From CAZOVB01 sp964583095 (GTDB taxonomy: Bacteria > Planctomycetota > Phycisphaerae > SM23-33), in contig CAZOVB010000024.1 of NCBI GenBank assembly GCA_964583095.1, forward strand, positions 3,394 to 67,393: a stretch of DNA of 64,000 nucleotides, written 5' to 3'. The position numbers and the translations under genes are program-made. This document shows, piece by piece, positions 7,612-16,048 of this stretch (its first letter is position 1; each line of letters begins with the position of its first letter). The notes under the pieces are model-generated. The model did not search any database, was not told where the DNA came from, and saw only the letters and a list, made by a program, of their open reading frames with translations.

Positions 7612-7875
7612 TTACTTTTCAAAGCGATAGACGCCTTGGTTTCGCTCAATCAACCGCTGATGCTTGCGGTCTTGTTCTGCTTCAAGTTTCTTTTGGTTTT
7701 CTTCTTTCCGTCGCTTTTCTGCTGCATGATCGCAGGCAAGAGAGTGATAGAATTGCCAGGACTTTGAGGTTGTGAACTGGCAGCCGCATCCCCAGCAAGT
7801 TTTCTTGTACTGCCGGTCGGCTCGCTTACGTTCTTTCTTACGTTTCGCTTCGGTTCGTTTGCGTTTCTTGCTCAT
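7612..7875 (-). CDS. Basic coiled-coil protein with a zinc-finger motif, 87 aa, leaderless
   Basis: MSKKRKRTEAKRKKERKRAD is extremely basic and followed by C-W-G-C-G-C...H...C, a possible zinc knuckle. A Lys/Glu-rich helix ends the protein. Nucleic-acid binding is likely by composition; the family is unknown. Confidence 0.75.
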   Translation of the reverse strand: MSKKRKRTEAKRKKERKRADRQYKKTCWGCGCQFTTSKSWQFYHSLACDHAAEKRRKEENQKKLEAEQDRKHQRLIERNQGVYRFEK

Positions 7876-7896
7876 GGTCAATATATTTCTTTACTA

Positions 7897-8079
7897 TCAT
7901 GACCGGAGGTCAACAACAGTAACGGGTTGCGTTCCGAGTCGGTATGAGTCGCCCCATAGCGTTCTGCCGATGAATGAGTCGCCGCCGATGATCGTTTGGG
8001 TTACTGTTCTTTGTTTGCCGTCGTGGATGACGGTATCGCCGGGTCGGATGAGGTCGATATGTACTTGTCTTGTTTTCAT
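7897..8079 (-). CDS. Unknown beta-rich protein, 60 aa
   Basis: MKTRQVHIDLIRPGDTVIHD then HDGKQRTVT, a small SH3-like/barrel pattern. Its ATG overlaps the TAA of the 8079-8303 gene (TAATG), so the pair is translationally coupled. Its stop lies inside the P promoter of the next gene. Confidence 0.75.
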   Translation of the reverse strand: MKTRQVHIDLIRPGDTVIHDGKQRTVTQTIIGGDSFIGRTLWGDSYRLGTQPVTVVDLRS

Positions 8080-8303
8080 TATTCTCTCTTCAACGCTCTT
8101 GCGTGCCTTCTGTATGCCAACTGAGTGAGGGCATAGGCGACGTTGTAGCGTTCGAGGTAGCCGGGGCGTCCGATGGCGCTGCTGTTCTGTTCGTAGTGTG
8201 AGGTTTCGTCGTGGAGTCGTTGGACAAAGAGTCGCTTTTGTGTACTGAGGAAGCGATAAAGGATCGTCCAATAGTCCATGCTGAGGAGTTCTTTCTTGCT
8301 CAT
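8079..8303 (-). CDS. Unknown protein, 74 aa, first gene of a pair
   Basis: MSKKELLSMDYWTILYRFLS, predicted helical and basic. The promoter has a TATAAT -10 (P near 8309-8335) and two nearby ATGs; the one giving MSKKEL is chosen. It is followed directly by the overlapping gene at 7897-8079. Confidence 0.7.
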   Translation of the reverse strand: MSKKELLSMDYWTILYRFLSTQKRLFVQRLHDETSHYEQNSSAIGRPGYLERYNVAYALTQLAYRRHARALKRE

Positions 8304-8313
8304 GTCCATTATA

Positions 8314-8694
8314 TTATTCCGCGGTTGTCGCCGGGGTTCTCGGAGCGGCAACGATTTCCTCGATCATCGTATCAGGATCCTCATCGCCATCGTCAAGAGC
8401 CGCGTACAGGGCTTTCTCGTCAAAAGAGTAGTATTCCTGCCATGAACCGTATCGCTTGACCAGGAATCGCTTGAGGACGTTATGAAAGGGAGCAGCGAAT
8501 CCTCCAAACTTAAACGTCGAATCATGATGCCCGCCCGTACAGATACCATAAAGGGTATTGACAACGAGCAACTGTTCCTTATCGGACAGTTCTTCGCCAG
8601 CGAGCAGTCGATTGTAAAAATCGAACATACGATGCTGGGGTTGGGGGCTATCAGCGGGAAGATTAGAATGGCTTGTAAATTGGTAGATGCTCAT
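8314..8694 (-). CDS. Unknown protein, 126 aa, leaderless
   Basis: MSIYQFTSHSNLPADSPQPQ has a disordered N-terminus, then a helical domain. The C-terminal codons (TPATTAE-stop) are encoded by the CCGGCGACAACCGCGGAATAA of the next P promoter. Confidence 0.75.
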   Translation of the reverse strand: MSIYQFTSHSNLPADSPQPQHRMFDFYNRLLAGEELSDKEQLLVVNTLYGICTGGHHDSTFKFGGFAAPFHNVLKRFLVKRYGSWQEYYSFDEKALYAALDDGDEDPDTMIEEIVAAPRTPATTAE

Positions 8695-8729
8695 GGTAGA
8701 TATATTTCTTATCTATTGTCGCCGGGGTT

Positions 8730-8990
8730 TTAGGGAGTGTCTTCTTCGAGTTGGTCAATGTAATCATCAGGGCATTGAGTAATCTCTTCGAGGTCAACGC
8801 CTTCGAGAAGTTCAGGGTCGCTTGTCTCGATCAATCCGCAGTTACAAGCAAAAGATGCTTGGTCATAGTCAGACTGAAAGAAAAGAGACTTGCCCTTGTG
8901 TCCTTCAATAAAGACAGAGATATTGCCGATGCGGTCTTCTTCGACTTCGCATCGAACCATGCCAGGGAGTAGGGGGTTTTGTTCGCTCAT
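8730..8990 (-). CDS. Unknown acidic protein, 86 aa, leaderless
   Basis: MSEQNPLLPGMVRCEVEEDR with a strongly acidic C-terminus (DLEEITQCPDDYIDQLEEDT). The P promoter is at 8995-9021. Confidence 0.75.
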   Translation of the reverse strand: MSEQNPLLPGMVRCEVEEDRIGNISVFIEGHKGKSLFFQSDYDQASFACNCGLIETSDPELLEGVDLEEITQCPDDYIDQLEEDTP

Positions 8991-9024
8991 ACTCAATATA
9001 TTTCTTATGGGTTGTGACCGGGGG

Positions 9025-9056
9025 TAAAAAAAGACGCCCCATTTCTGAGGCGTCCT
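9025..9056 (-). terminator. Intrinsic terminator
   Basis: On the minus strand GACGCC, a loop, GGCGTC, then TTTTTTT. It is downstream of the 9110-9427 gene. Confidence 0.85.
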
Positions 9057-9109
9057 TTTGTTGTTTATTGCAGCCTTTCAGGTGCTACGCATTTGACCAT
9101 GCCGCTCGG

Positions 9110-9427
9110 TCAAACGCTAACGGAATACTCTCCAATACTCATCCGTTCAGGCGCGCTGAGGGTTGCAGTGGGTTCCGTGTCGCCGTCAGCCGAGGGGTCC
9201 GACTCGTCGGTCGGTTCAGTATCGGGGGCTGCGGGCGTTTCGCCAGGGTCGGCATCAGGGGCTTCTGCGTTTGCATCAGCGTCGGGTGCCTTGGCGTCGT
9301 CGGGGGCTTCGATCTTGTCGGGCAAGTCTTCCGAAGCGGGATCGCCGGTGCCGGTTCCCATCGTAACGTAGACGATGGCAGCGATGGCGAGCAGGGCGAT
9401 CAGTACGATCCAAAATCCCTTACTCAT
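9110..9427 (-). CDS. Membrane-anchored acidic Pro/Ala/Asp-rich protein, 105 aa
   Basis: MSKGFWIVLIALLAIAAIVY forms one N-terminal membrane segment. It is followed by a low-complexity acidic stretch of DAD/EAP/PDAD-type repeats and a short C-terminal tail. It is probably anchored in the membrane with the acidic part outside the cytoplasm; a role at the envelope or in superinfection control is speculation. A 6-codon ORF with a strong SD lies upstream (9484-9504). Confidence 0.75.
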   Translation of the reverse strand: MSKGFWIVLIALLAIAAIVYVTMGTGTGDPASEDLPDKIEAPDDAKAPDADANAEAPDADPGETPAAPDTEPTDESDPSADGDTEPTATLSAPERMSIGEYSVSV

Positions 9428-9483
9428 GTTGTGTCTCTCTTTCTTAGAGGTCTTGTGTTGTGTCCAGGTCGTTCAATGAGGGG

Positions 9484-9504
9484 TCAGTAGTTCCATCGTT
9501 TCAT
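9484..9504 (-). CDS. Candidate leader peptide MKRWNY
   Basis: A 6-codon frame ending in TGA is preceded by AAAGGAG at ideal distance, the best SD in this region. It lies in a roughly 140-nt leader between a P promoter (-10 TATAAT, about 9576-9603) and the 9110-9427 gene. A regulatory leader peptide is plausible; a decayed gene start is the alternative. Confidence 0.45.
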   Translation of the reverse strand: MKRWNY

Positions 9505-9609
9505 AGGGATAACTCCTTTCGTGGCGCTGTAGATTGAGTTTTCTTCGCTAAACTGCGGTCGTTGCCGCTTGAACAGTCATTATATTACAAACGATTTGTC
9601 GCCGGAGGT

Positions 9610-9933
9610 TTACATGAAGTGATAAAGTTTTTTGTATACCGATTCGGGTATATAATCCCTCGGCTCGGTATCCATCGCTCTTGCCGCCTTGCCAGCCGCT
9701 ACCATGTCGCCCTTGAGGATCAGCATAGCGACGGTGCAGAAGTCGCTGGCGTCATCTGCCATGCATTTAGCCATCTCAAAATGATCAGAATAAGCATCTT
9801 CCTTGTGTATCTTCTGATCAGTAAAGCAGGCTACGGCTTTATTGTCAAGCCATTCGATGCTACTCAGCAACCTGTCTTTAACAGCGGCTTTGAGTTTGAT
9901 GATTTCTTCAGTTGTAAGATTTGCTTTGCTCAT
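9610..9933 (-). CDS. Unknown helical protein, 107 aa, leaderless
   Basis: MSKANLTTEEIIKLKAAVKD, mostly helical, with two internal Cys. The P promoter has a TAAATA -10 four nt from the ATG. Confidence 0.75.
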   Translation of the reverse strand: MSKANLTTEEIIKLKAAVKDRLLSSIEWLDNKAVACFTDQKIHKEDAYSDHFEMAKCMADDASDFCTVAMLILKGDMVAAGKAARAMDTEPRDYIPESVYKKLYHFM

Positions 9934-9968
9934 GCTCTATTTATTTCTTCGCGATTGTCGCCGGGGGA

Positions 9969-10005
9969 ATAAAAAGCAACAACCTATCTTTCGACAGGCT
10001 GCTGC
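9969..10005 (-). terminator. Intrinsic terminator
   Basis: GCAGCAGCCTGTC, GAAA loop, GATAGGTTGTTGC, then TTTTTATT on the minus strand. It ends the 10038-10730 gene. Confidence 0.85.
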
Positions 10006-10037
10006 AAGGGTGCTGGCTAACCCTTATGCACAATCGT

Positions 10038-10730
10038 TTAGCCGATGGTCGCTCGGCGATAAATCTTGCCGCCGACGCTCAACCTCGTGACCTCGCTCAA
10101 CGTCAAGACTTGGAAGTCCGTTTCATCTTCGCGAGGCTTACGCTTGGACAGGAACGGCTTGACCTTCTCGGCAGGGATCTCCTCGTCGCCGATCAAGTAA
10201 ACGCTCTCAATCCGCATCTTGCGGTCTTGACGGTCGCCATCGCCGCCGTCGCGGACAGGCTCGTATCGCAGATACAACTTTGGATCGCTCGTGATGAACT
10301 GCGTATCGCCGTTATCATCAAGAATCGCCTTGCGGGCGTTGCCCTTGGCATCATCGCAAACAACGTCGTTCTTGTGAACAGACAGGGGCGTGACCTTGCC
10401 GCCGATCATGACAGGGGTATGCCAAGTAAAACCAGGCTTCGCGGCTTCCGCTCCGCCTCGCTTCTCGACCTTCTTGCCATAGTCGAAGTTGACGGTCGCT
10501 TGTCCCTTGGATCGCTTGATCATGCCTCGCTTGGCATAGGGATTGTCGGTCTGCAACATCTTGCCGCGCTTGTCCATCGTGATATCGGCATCGTAGCCGA
10601 TGAACGTATGGCTCTGGATCTTCTGAAGCTCCTCGGCGAACTCGGCAACGCTACCCAACAGGGCAACGTGTGCGGCTCGTGCGGGGGCAGGGGCGGCAGG
10701 CGTAGCAAGGAAAACGGTTTGGTCAGGCAT
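10038..10730 (-). CDS. Conserved phage protein A2, 230 aa (paralogue of 1352-1948)
   Basis: Start MPDQTVFLATPAAPAPARAA, chosen for its SD (CGGAGCATCAAACC). Shares with the 1352-1948 protein the MDKR, NPYAKRG, VNFDYG, GKVTPL, HKNDV, YLRYE and V-x-R-L-S-V-G-G-K-I-Y-R blocks in the same order. It carries an extra charged insert (DGGDGDRQDRK). It has its own promoter and a strong terminator, so it is probably highly expressed. The function is unknown. Confidence 0.85.
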   Translation of the reverse strand: MPDQTVFLATPAAPAPARAAHVALLGSVAEFAEELQKIQSHTFIGYDADITMDKRGKMLQTDNPYAKRGMIKRSKGQATVNFDYGKKVEKRGGAEAAKPGFTWHTPVMIGGKVTPLSVHKNDVVCDDAKGNARKAILDDNGDTQFITSDPKLYLRYEPVRDGGDGDRQDRKMRIESVYLIGDEEIPAEKVKPFLSKRKPREDETDFQVLTLSEVTRLSVGGKIYRRATIG

Positions 10731-10772
10731 GGTTTGATGCTCCGTGGCGTTATTGCCAATCAATATATTTCT

Positions 10773-11138
10773 TCACTTTTGTGACCGGGGTACGATCCCA
10801 TCCCATCTATTTTGGGCGGCTTTGATTGTATCAACAACACGCTTCTGTAGATTGTCTCGCCAATTCTTAGTGCGATAGACGCGTGCCGATTTGATGAATC
10901 CCCTATCGTTGAGCGTATTTACTGCACAAACTCGGATCGCATCCTCTCCCGCTTCTCGGCTTACGCCGACTTGAGGGTTGATGCTGCTGTAAACCCTGAT
11001 GACGATTGAGCCGTTGGTTTTCTTGAGACTGTAAGTAAACACAGCCTCGCCGAGTCGGTTCTGCTCTTCAACCCAGCCCTTGTCGGACTTGAGGTGATTT
11101 CGCATCTCTTCGATTGTGATAGGGCAGTAGCGTTTCAT
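10773..11138 (-). CDS. Unknown protein, 121 aa, leaderless
   Basis: MKRYCPITIEEMRNHLKSDK. A mixed alpha/beta soluble protein with a basic C-terminal half. Its stop is inside the P promoter of protein A2 (VPRSQK end). Confidence 0.75.
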   Translation of the reverse strand: MKRYCPITIEEMRNHLKSDKGWVEEQNRLGEAVFTYSLKKTNGSIVIRVYSSINPQVGVSREAGEDAIRVCAVNTLNDRGFIKSARVYRTKNWRDNLQKRVVDTIKAAQNRWDGIVPRSQK

Positions 11139-11148
11139 GCCCAATATA

Positions 11149-11538
11149 TTAAGTATCGATTGTAGCCGGGGTTTTGCGCTCATCAAAGACAATCGCATTG
11201 TCGCCGATGATGCAGGCGGGAACAGTCACAAAGCCGGTCCTTGCCGTTACGTCGATAGGCTTGAGCCAACCCGCCTTGACCAGGGCGTTGTACAGTTCTT
11301 CGAGTTCGCTGTAATGCTTGCAGAAGAACTGATCTCGCGTCAACTCGTCGGTTTCAGGTTCGAGCCTGATCGAGATAACCGTGTCTTGTACGGGTTCGTT
11401 TGCTCCGCCGTCAACTGCTGACATCCAATTGACTTTAGCCAGGCAGGCGGTTCCGCCGTTGCGATAGTCAACGAGTTTGAGACTATCAACTTGGACGTTT
11501 TCGCCGCAGAACGTAAACTTGAGGGGTTGTTTTTCCAT
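11149..11538 (-). CDS. Unknown protein, 129 aa, leaderless
   Basis: MEKQPLKFTFCGENVQVDSL, beta-rich first half and helical middle. Its stop overlaps the next P promoter (CCGGCTACAA variant). Confidence 0.75.
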   Translation of the reverse strand: MEKQPLKFTFCGENVQVDSLKLVDYRNGGTACLAKVNWMSAVDGGANEPVQDTVISIRLEPETDELTRDQFFCKHYSELEELYNALVKAGWLKPIDVTARTGFVTVPACIIGDNAIVFDERKTPATIDT

Positions 11539-11574
11539 GAGCGATATATTTATCTGCGTTTGTCGCCGGGGGTT

Positions 11575-12036
11575 TCACTTCTTGCTTGAGACTGCCGTAT
11601 CTGACTTGCGATTGAACAACTCGAAGTAATAGACTGGATAACCGTTGTCAGGGCGTAGAGTTACCGTCACTCGGAAGCCGGTGAACTTGGTTTTCATGAA
11701 GTTGTTGCGGAACGCTCCCTTGAGTCGGCAAGAGATTTGGTGTTGCAGGTATTTGATGACCTTCGTTCGGTGTGCCGACCGGATCCAATCTTCGATCCCC
11801 ATCTGTTTCTGACCCAGGAAAGGGGCTTGATCCCATCGCTCGGGATCGGCTCGCCAGCAATGGTCGCTGTATTCGCCATAGTAAATATCCTCGCCGTTGA
11901 CGTATTCCTCTGGGAACGCAACTTGGCGAACGAGCATTTGATTAGCGGTCGGGCTGCTTGCCCAATTTAGACGAGCAGGATTGAAGTCCATCTTGTAGGG
12001 ATTGACTTTAACTATTTCTTTTGTCTCAGTATTCAT
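11575..12036 (-). CDS. Unknown protein, 153 aa
   Basis: MNTETKEIVKVNPYKMDFNP. A Trp/Tyr-rich soluble domain with a basic C-terminus. The upstream region lacks a canonical P promoter; TTGCACC...TAAAAT directly before the ATG may serve. Confidence 0.7.
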   Translation of the reverse strand: MNTETKEIVKVNPYKMDFNPARLNWASSPTANQMLVRQVAFPEEYVNGEDIYYGEYSDHCWRADPERWDQAPFLGQKQMGIEDWIRSAHRTKVIKYLQHQISCRLKGAFRNNFMKTKFTGFRVTVTLRPDNGYPVYYFELFNRKSDTAVSSKK

Positions 12037-12095
12037 GACGGTATTTTACGGTGCAAAAAACGTGGAAGCAAGAAAATCCTACCAGATTGCCGTGA

Positions 12096-12428
12096 TTACG
12101 CCGGAGGATGAACCGTGGGCGTGAGGTCGGAAAATCCAGCATCTTCCAGCATCGACTTGAGCCGATCAGGCGTGAGGTTGTTGTCGCTGTGATTGCCCAT
12201 CGTCTTGATCAACTCGGGAGCGGCTGCCAGTGCCTTCCATGAGTCGCTAAAGCAACCGAGGCGAGGCGAGCCGATGCCGGTGCTGCTGAAATACTCGAAG
12301 TGGAAGTAGACAGGTTCTCCCTTAATAACGACGCCAACAGAGATCTCATCGATCAGACCGTCGCGTCGGTTGTCGAGATTGGCTTTGCCGTACCATGACT
12401 TGCTTAGATGGATGTATCCGTTTTTCAT
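12096..12428 (-). CDS. Unknown protein, 110 aa, leaderless
   Basis: MKNGYIHLSKSWYGKANLDN, beta-rich then helical (AWKALAAAPELIKTM-like). The stop is in CCGGCGTAA, a broken P element. Confidence 0.75.
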   Translation of the reverse strand: MKNGYIHLSKSWYGKANLDNRRDGLIDEISVGVVIKGEPVYFHFEYFSSTGIGSPRLGCFSDSWKALAAAPELIKTMGNHSDNNLTPDRLKSMLEDAGFSDLTPTVHPPA

Positions 12429-12461
12429 ACTCGATATATTTCTTCGCGTTTGTCGCCGGGG

Positions 12462-12950
12462 TTAAACAGAATTAGAGCGTACCCATTCCATCGCGTCCTC
12501 GATAGCGGAATCATGTCGCTGTTCTGCGGTCGTTTCCTCGCCATCAGCGAATTCATTGCCGCCCCAGTCGTGACCTTCCAAGTGCGACAGTTTGAAACGG
12601 TGCGACGAGTTAGAAGATTTGCCTTCCTCGACCTCCTTAATACGGTCGATGTTGTGAACATGGTAATACGATACAGGCGGGGTATTTGCATCGCACTCTC
12701 GCAACTCTTCCTCGATACGTTCGATCTCTTCCTCATCATCCATCGGCAAGCCAAAAGGCTGCGATTCGATGAAATACAGTTCGTAGGAGGGAGTGATCTC
12801 CCAGCAATGGACATGGCGATTAGCGTCGTACATATAGACGCCGAAGATACCGCCTCCGCAATCGGCGATCAGTTTCTCATCAGAGTAATAGCCAGTCTCA
12901 TCGAGTTTGAGGATGCGAATGTCGGGTTTGATTTGGGTTTCAGTTTCCAT
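12462..12950 (-). CDS. Unknown acidic protein, 162 aa, leaderless
   Basis: METETQIKPDIRILKLDETG. A long Glu-rich helix (DDEEEIERIEEELREC) sits in the middle, with His/Asp-rich segments after it. The P promoter is at 12955-12981. Confidence 0.75.
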   Translation of the reverse strand: METETQIKPDIRILKLDETGYYSDEKLIADCGGGIFGVYMYDANRHVHCWEITPSYELYFIESQPFGLPMDDEEEIERIEEELRECDANTPPVSYYHVHNIDRIKEVEEGKSSNSSHRFKLSHLEGHDWGGNEFADGEETTAEQRHDSAIEDAMEWVRSNSV

Positions 12951-12985
12951 GCTCAATATATTTCTTATCTATTGTCGCCGGAGGA

Positions 12986-13318
12986 TCACTTCTTTTTCTT
13001 GAACAACTTAGCCATCGTTTCGTCGCGACGGAGTTGCTCTCGAACATCTTCCGCCCTCAAACCTCGGATCAACGCCGGTTCAACTTGCCAAGCGTCGCCA
13101 ATGGGAAGATTGGCAACCGTCAGGGGAGAATGCTTTGTGACGACATAGTACGCATAGCCATCGGCTCGTTGCCAGCGGAGCAGGCTGCCGGTTAAATCCT
13201 TTGCATCGGGGTCTTTGTTGGTCTGGTACTTGGCGAGCAGGTTGTCAAACCACTCGCTGTACTTTGACCAATCGCCATTGAAATCTTCGACTTCGATAGG
13301 GTTTGCTTCTTTTGCCAT
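12986..13318 (-). CDS. Unknown protein, 110 aa, leaderless
   Basis: MAKEANPIEVEDFNGDWSKY, ending in the basic AKLFKKKK. Single folded domain by composition. The leaderless P is at 13323-13349. Confidence 0.75.
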   Translation of the reverse strand: MAKEANPIEVEDFNGDWSKYSEWFDNLLAKYQTNKDPDAKDLTGSLLRWQRADGYAYYVVTKHSPLTVANLPIGDAWQVEPALIRGLRAEDVREQLRRDETMAKLFKKKK

Positions 13319-13331
13319 AGTCAATATATTC

Positions 13332-13586
13332 CTACGCGGTTGTCGCCGGGGGATCCGGCAGGGGAGTCCAATGGGTAATGTCATCAAGCGTATAGGCATC
13401 GCGCCCGCTTTCTACCCATTGAGGTTCGTACTCGTCTTCTTCGTCTTCCCATTTGCGATAGCAAGCGACAGTCATGCGACCTCTTTTATCGATGGTCAAT
13501 ACAGGCTTGCTCACAATCCATGCGCCGTAGTTATCGGCAGGATCTTCGCTAAGGGGAGGAGGAGTTGTAGAGGATGTCCAATTCAT
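13332..13586 (-). CDS. Unknown protein, 84 aa, leaderless
   Basis: MNWTSSTTPPPLSEDPADNY, then a Trp-rich beta-type domain (YRKWEDEEDEYEPQW). The final residues PPATTA are encoded by the next P promoter. Confidence 0.75.
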   Translation of the reverse strand: MNWTSSTTPPPLSEDPADNYGAWIVSKPVLTIDKRGRMTVACYRKWEDEEDEYEPQWVESGRDAYTLDDITHWTPLPDPPATTA

Positions 13587-13589
13587 ACT

Positions 13590-13982
13590 CTATTTATTAC
13601 TTTCGTTTTGTCGCCGGAAGTTAGCCATGTCTGTCTCGTAACGCTCAAGCAGTTGCTTCATGCCGTTGTCGAGATAAGAGGCGAGCCAGTGACGAATGAA
13701 GTTCCACAAACGATCGCGACCTAAATCCTCGTCGCGGATGCAAAGCATAAACCATTCGGCATCATGCTCGTAGGCGTCCTTGCAGCGAGTATCGCAGTAG
13801 GCTGCAAACTCAATCTTTTGTTCGGGAGTCATTTGCGAACGTTTGACTTCGCGAGCCTTGACGATTCGCTCGCCGAGAACGCCGGGACTGCACTCTTGAC
13901 CCTCGTAAGGTTCGTCGGCAATCGTTTCAGCGATGATCCAAGGGACAAGGGCAAGGTCGTTATAGGGGGTTTTGGTTTTCAT
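13590..13982 (-). CDS. Unknown helical protein, 130 aa, leaderless
   Basis: MKTKTPYNDLALVPWIIAET, with a middle rich in Cys/Asp/Glu (CDTRCKDAYEHDAEW). Ends in the next P promoter (FRRQNESNK). Confidence 0.75.
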   Translation of the reverse strand: MKTKTPYNDLALVPWIIAETIADEPYEGQECSPGVLGERIVKAREVKRSQMTPEQKIEFAAYCDTRCKDAYEHDAEWFMLCIRDEDLGRDRLWNFIRHWLASYLDNGMKQLLERYETDMANFRRQNESNK

Positions 13983-14017
13983 AACCAATATATTTCTTTA
14001 CTATTGTGACCGGAGGA

Positions 14018-14389
14018 TCAGTCAGCAGATGCTTCGATCAGTTCCCATCCGGTCGGTCGGCAAATCCATGCTTCACCATGAGCGACAACAACGTCTCCGA
14101 TGCTCATGCTGGTGTGATGCAGACCGAGGCGGGCGATCAGTTCGTTGGCTTCGCCTTGAGGAGACCAGTTCTCGCCTTGCATCAGCGAGAAAACATGTTC
14201 CTTGCTATCGGTGTTGATGCTGCCAAGTTTGACATGCGTTTTCCGAAGCTTCGAGGCATCAGGGGTTAGCGTGCGCCGATCCCAGTGATCGATATTAGGC
14301 TTGCAGTACCAGATTTCGGTACTACCTTGAGCGTAAGCGTCATCTTCTGTGACTTCGACGGCATGATTGAGGGATGAGTATTTTTCCAT
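14018..14389 (-). CDS. Unknown protein, 123 aa, leaderless
   Basis: MEKYSSLNHAVEVTEDDAYA, beta-rich with several Trp. The P promoter is at 14394-14420. Confidence 0.75.
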   Translation of the reverse strand: MEKYSSLNHAVEVTEDDAYAQGSTEIWYCKPNIDHWDRRTLTPDASKLRKTHVKLGSINTDSKEHVFSLMQGENWSPQGEANELIARLGLHHTSMSIGDVVVAHGEAWICRPTGWELIEASAD

Positions 14390-14424
14390 GATTGATATAT
14401 CGTGTTCGCTTTGTCGCCGGAAGA

Positions 14425-14730
14425 TTAAGGCAGGTAATAGCCTTCCTTGTATCCGAGGTCTTCGCAGCCCTTTGCTGCAACAACAAACTTGTCCATGCCG
14501 AAGTCAACGAGCATCCAAGGGGTTTTCTGCTTGGATTCAATTCCTTCGCATACCATCCTCGTGACTGCCATGTTCTTCGCAACAACATAGATCATTGAAC
14601 GCAGTTTCCACTTGTCAGCAGGTAACGGCTTGTCGCCGTAGTGTTCTTCGAGATCCCCTTCGCAAATGTAGAGGGGGATGCGGAGTTCGTCGGCTTCGCC
14701 GGGATTGATGATGATTTGTAACTTGCTCAT
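14425..14730 (-). CDS. Unknown protein, 101 aa, leaderless
   Basis: MSKLQIIINPGEADELRIPL, alternating strand and helix, ending GCEDLGYKEGYYLP. The -10 box is TAAATC. Confidence 0.75.
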   Translation of the reverse strand: MSKLQIIINPGEADELRIPLYICEGDLEEHYGDKPLPADKWKLRSMIYVVAKNMAVTRMVCEGIESKQKTPWMLVDFGMDKFVVAAKGCEDLGYKEGYYLP

Positions 14731-14765
14731 GGTTGATTTATTTCTTCGCGATTGTAGCCGGAGGA

Positions 14766-15020
14766 TCAATAAAAGATCAAGCCCTTGCCCATGTCATCTT
14801 GCTTGATGCGGCGCATATCCTCGCAGAAGTCGATGACTTCCATGCTGCCAGGCTCAAGTTCAGCAGCAGCGTTTGCAACTGCATGAACGAATGCCGCCAG
14901 GTCGTTGACAACAACGCCATAGGTCGTTCTGCCATGCATCCCGCGTCCGCTGTATTCGGTGTTAACGTCTACGTTGGTTTCGGAGCAGCGTTCAAGGAGG
15001 TGGGCGGTGTTAGGTCTCAT
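14766..15020 (-). CDS. Unknown protein, 84 aa, leaderless
   Basis: MRPNTAHLLERCSETNVDVN. Helix, glycine-rich loop (YSGRGMHGRTTYGVV), helix. P is at 15025-15051. Confidence 0.75.
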   Translation of the reverse strand: MRPNTAHLLERCSETNVDVNTEYSGRGMHGRTTYGVVVNDLAAFVHAVANAAAELEPGSMEVIDFCEDMRRIKQDDMGKGLIFY

Positions 15021-15055
15021 GATTGATATATTTCTTTACTATTGTCGCCGGAGGG

Positions 15056-15658
15056 TTAGAGCCATTTGCCATCTTGATCGCAGCGAACGCTGGTCAGCGG
15101 GAGAATGTCAGGAGATCCGTAACCTTTAGCCCCTGCATAATCCTCGGCATCTTCTTCGGTATCAAAAGGACCGATATTGCAGTTAACGCCAACGCCTCGA
15201 TCTGTAGAGTATCCGACGATAACAAACTTCTCTTCTTTGGGACCGTAGACTTCTTTCAGAGATTCCTCGTCGATCGTCTCATCATCGTTGAAGTCAGGAT
15301 ACCCTTCGACTTCAAACGATCCTCGATAGGACTTATCCTTGAGCAGGTCCATAAGCCATCCAAGGTCTCCGTTCTTATCCAAAGCATCGAGAACGATCAA
15401 TGTAAGAGCAGACAACTTCGCGGGGATCTCGCCAGGAGATTCGAGGGCATAGGTCCCAGTCTCATGGGAAACCTCGCCAGTCTCTTCGCTGACCCAGATG
15501 TTTTCGATCTCATGCTTCTCAGCCTTCTCCAACTCGGGGTCGATGCTGAGGATCAGATCAGTCAAGGGCTTCTCGCCGCCAATACCTAAAGGCTTGCTGA
15601 TGTTCCTGATCAGTTCGATTTGCTCGTCAGTCAGTTTGTCGTAATCAAGTTTCTTCAT
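15056..15658 (-). CDS. Unknown acidic protein, 200 aa, leaderless
   Basis: MKKLDYDKLTDEQIELIRNI. The N-terminal half is helical; the C-terminal half has a strand pattern with FDTEEDAEDYAGAKGYG, which resembles small sporulation/SPOR-like or 'DUF-repeat' ends. No firm family. Confidence 0.75.
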   Translation of the reverse strand: MKKLDYDKLTDEQIELIRNISKPLGIGGEKPLTDLILSIDPELEKAEKHEIENIWVSEETGEVSHETGTYALESPGEIPAKLSALTLIVLDALDKNGDLGWLMDLLKDKSYRGSFEVEGYPDFNDDETIDEESLKEVYGPKEEKFVIVGYSTDRGVGVNCNIGPFDTEEDAEDYAGAKGYGSPDILPLTSVRCDQDGKWL

Positions 15659-15693
15659 GATTGATATATTTCTTCGAGATTGTGACCGGAGGA

Positions 15694-16014
15694 TCATTCG
15701 CCAAACATGTATTCTGCATCATTGAGCAGACGAGCAAGGTCATCTACAATCTTGTTTCGGAAAGGGGCTTCGTTTCCATTGGCAGGTTTGACATGCCCCA
15801 GTTCGCTAAACGATTTCATCTTCGAGTAAGGAACGATGGAAACGGTTTTCCATTCTTCCCCATTCCATCGCAGCAGTTTCGCATACGACTGAAAGCGATA
15901 CGAATCAACCTTGATGGAGATCTTGAGGCGATGTTCGCCAAACGTAAAGACTCGGGTGTAGTGAGCGGATTGACGGGTCCAATAAACTTCGGATTGATGG
16001 ATTTTGGTTTTCAT
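15694..16014 (-). CDS. Unknown protein, 106 aa, leaderless
   Basis: MKTKIHQSEVYWTRQSAHYT, a beta-rich basic first half and a helical C-terminus. The P promoter is at 16019-16045. Confidence 0.75.
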   Translation of the reverse strand: MKTKIHQSEVYWTRQSAHYTRVFTFGEHRLKISIKVDSYRFQSYAKLLRWNGEEWKTVSIVPYSKMKSFSELGHVKPANGNEAPFRNKIVDDLARLLNDAEYMFGE

Positions 16015-16048
16015 AGACAATATATTTCTTGTCTTTTGTCGCCGGAGG

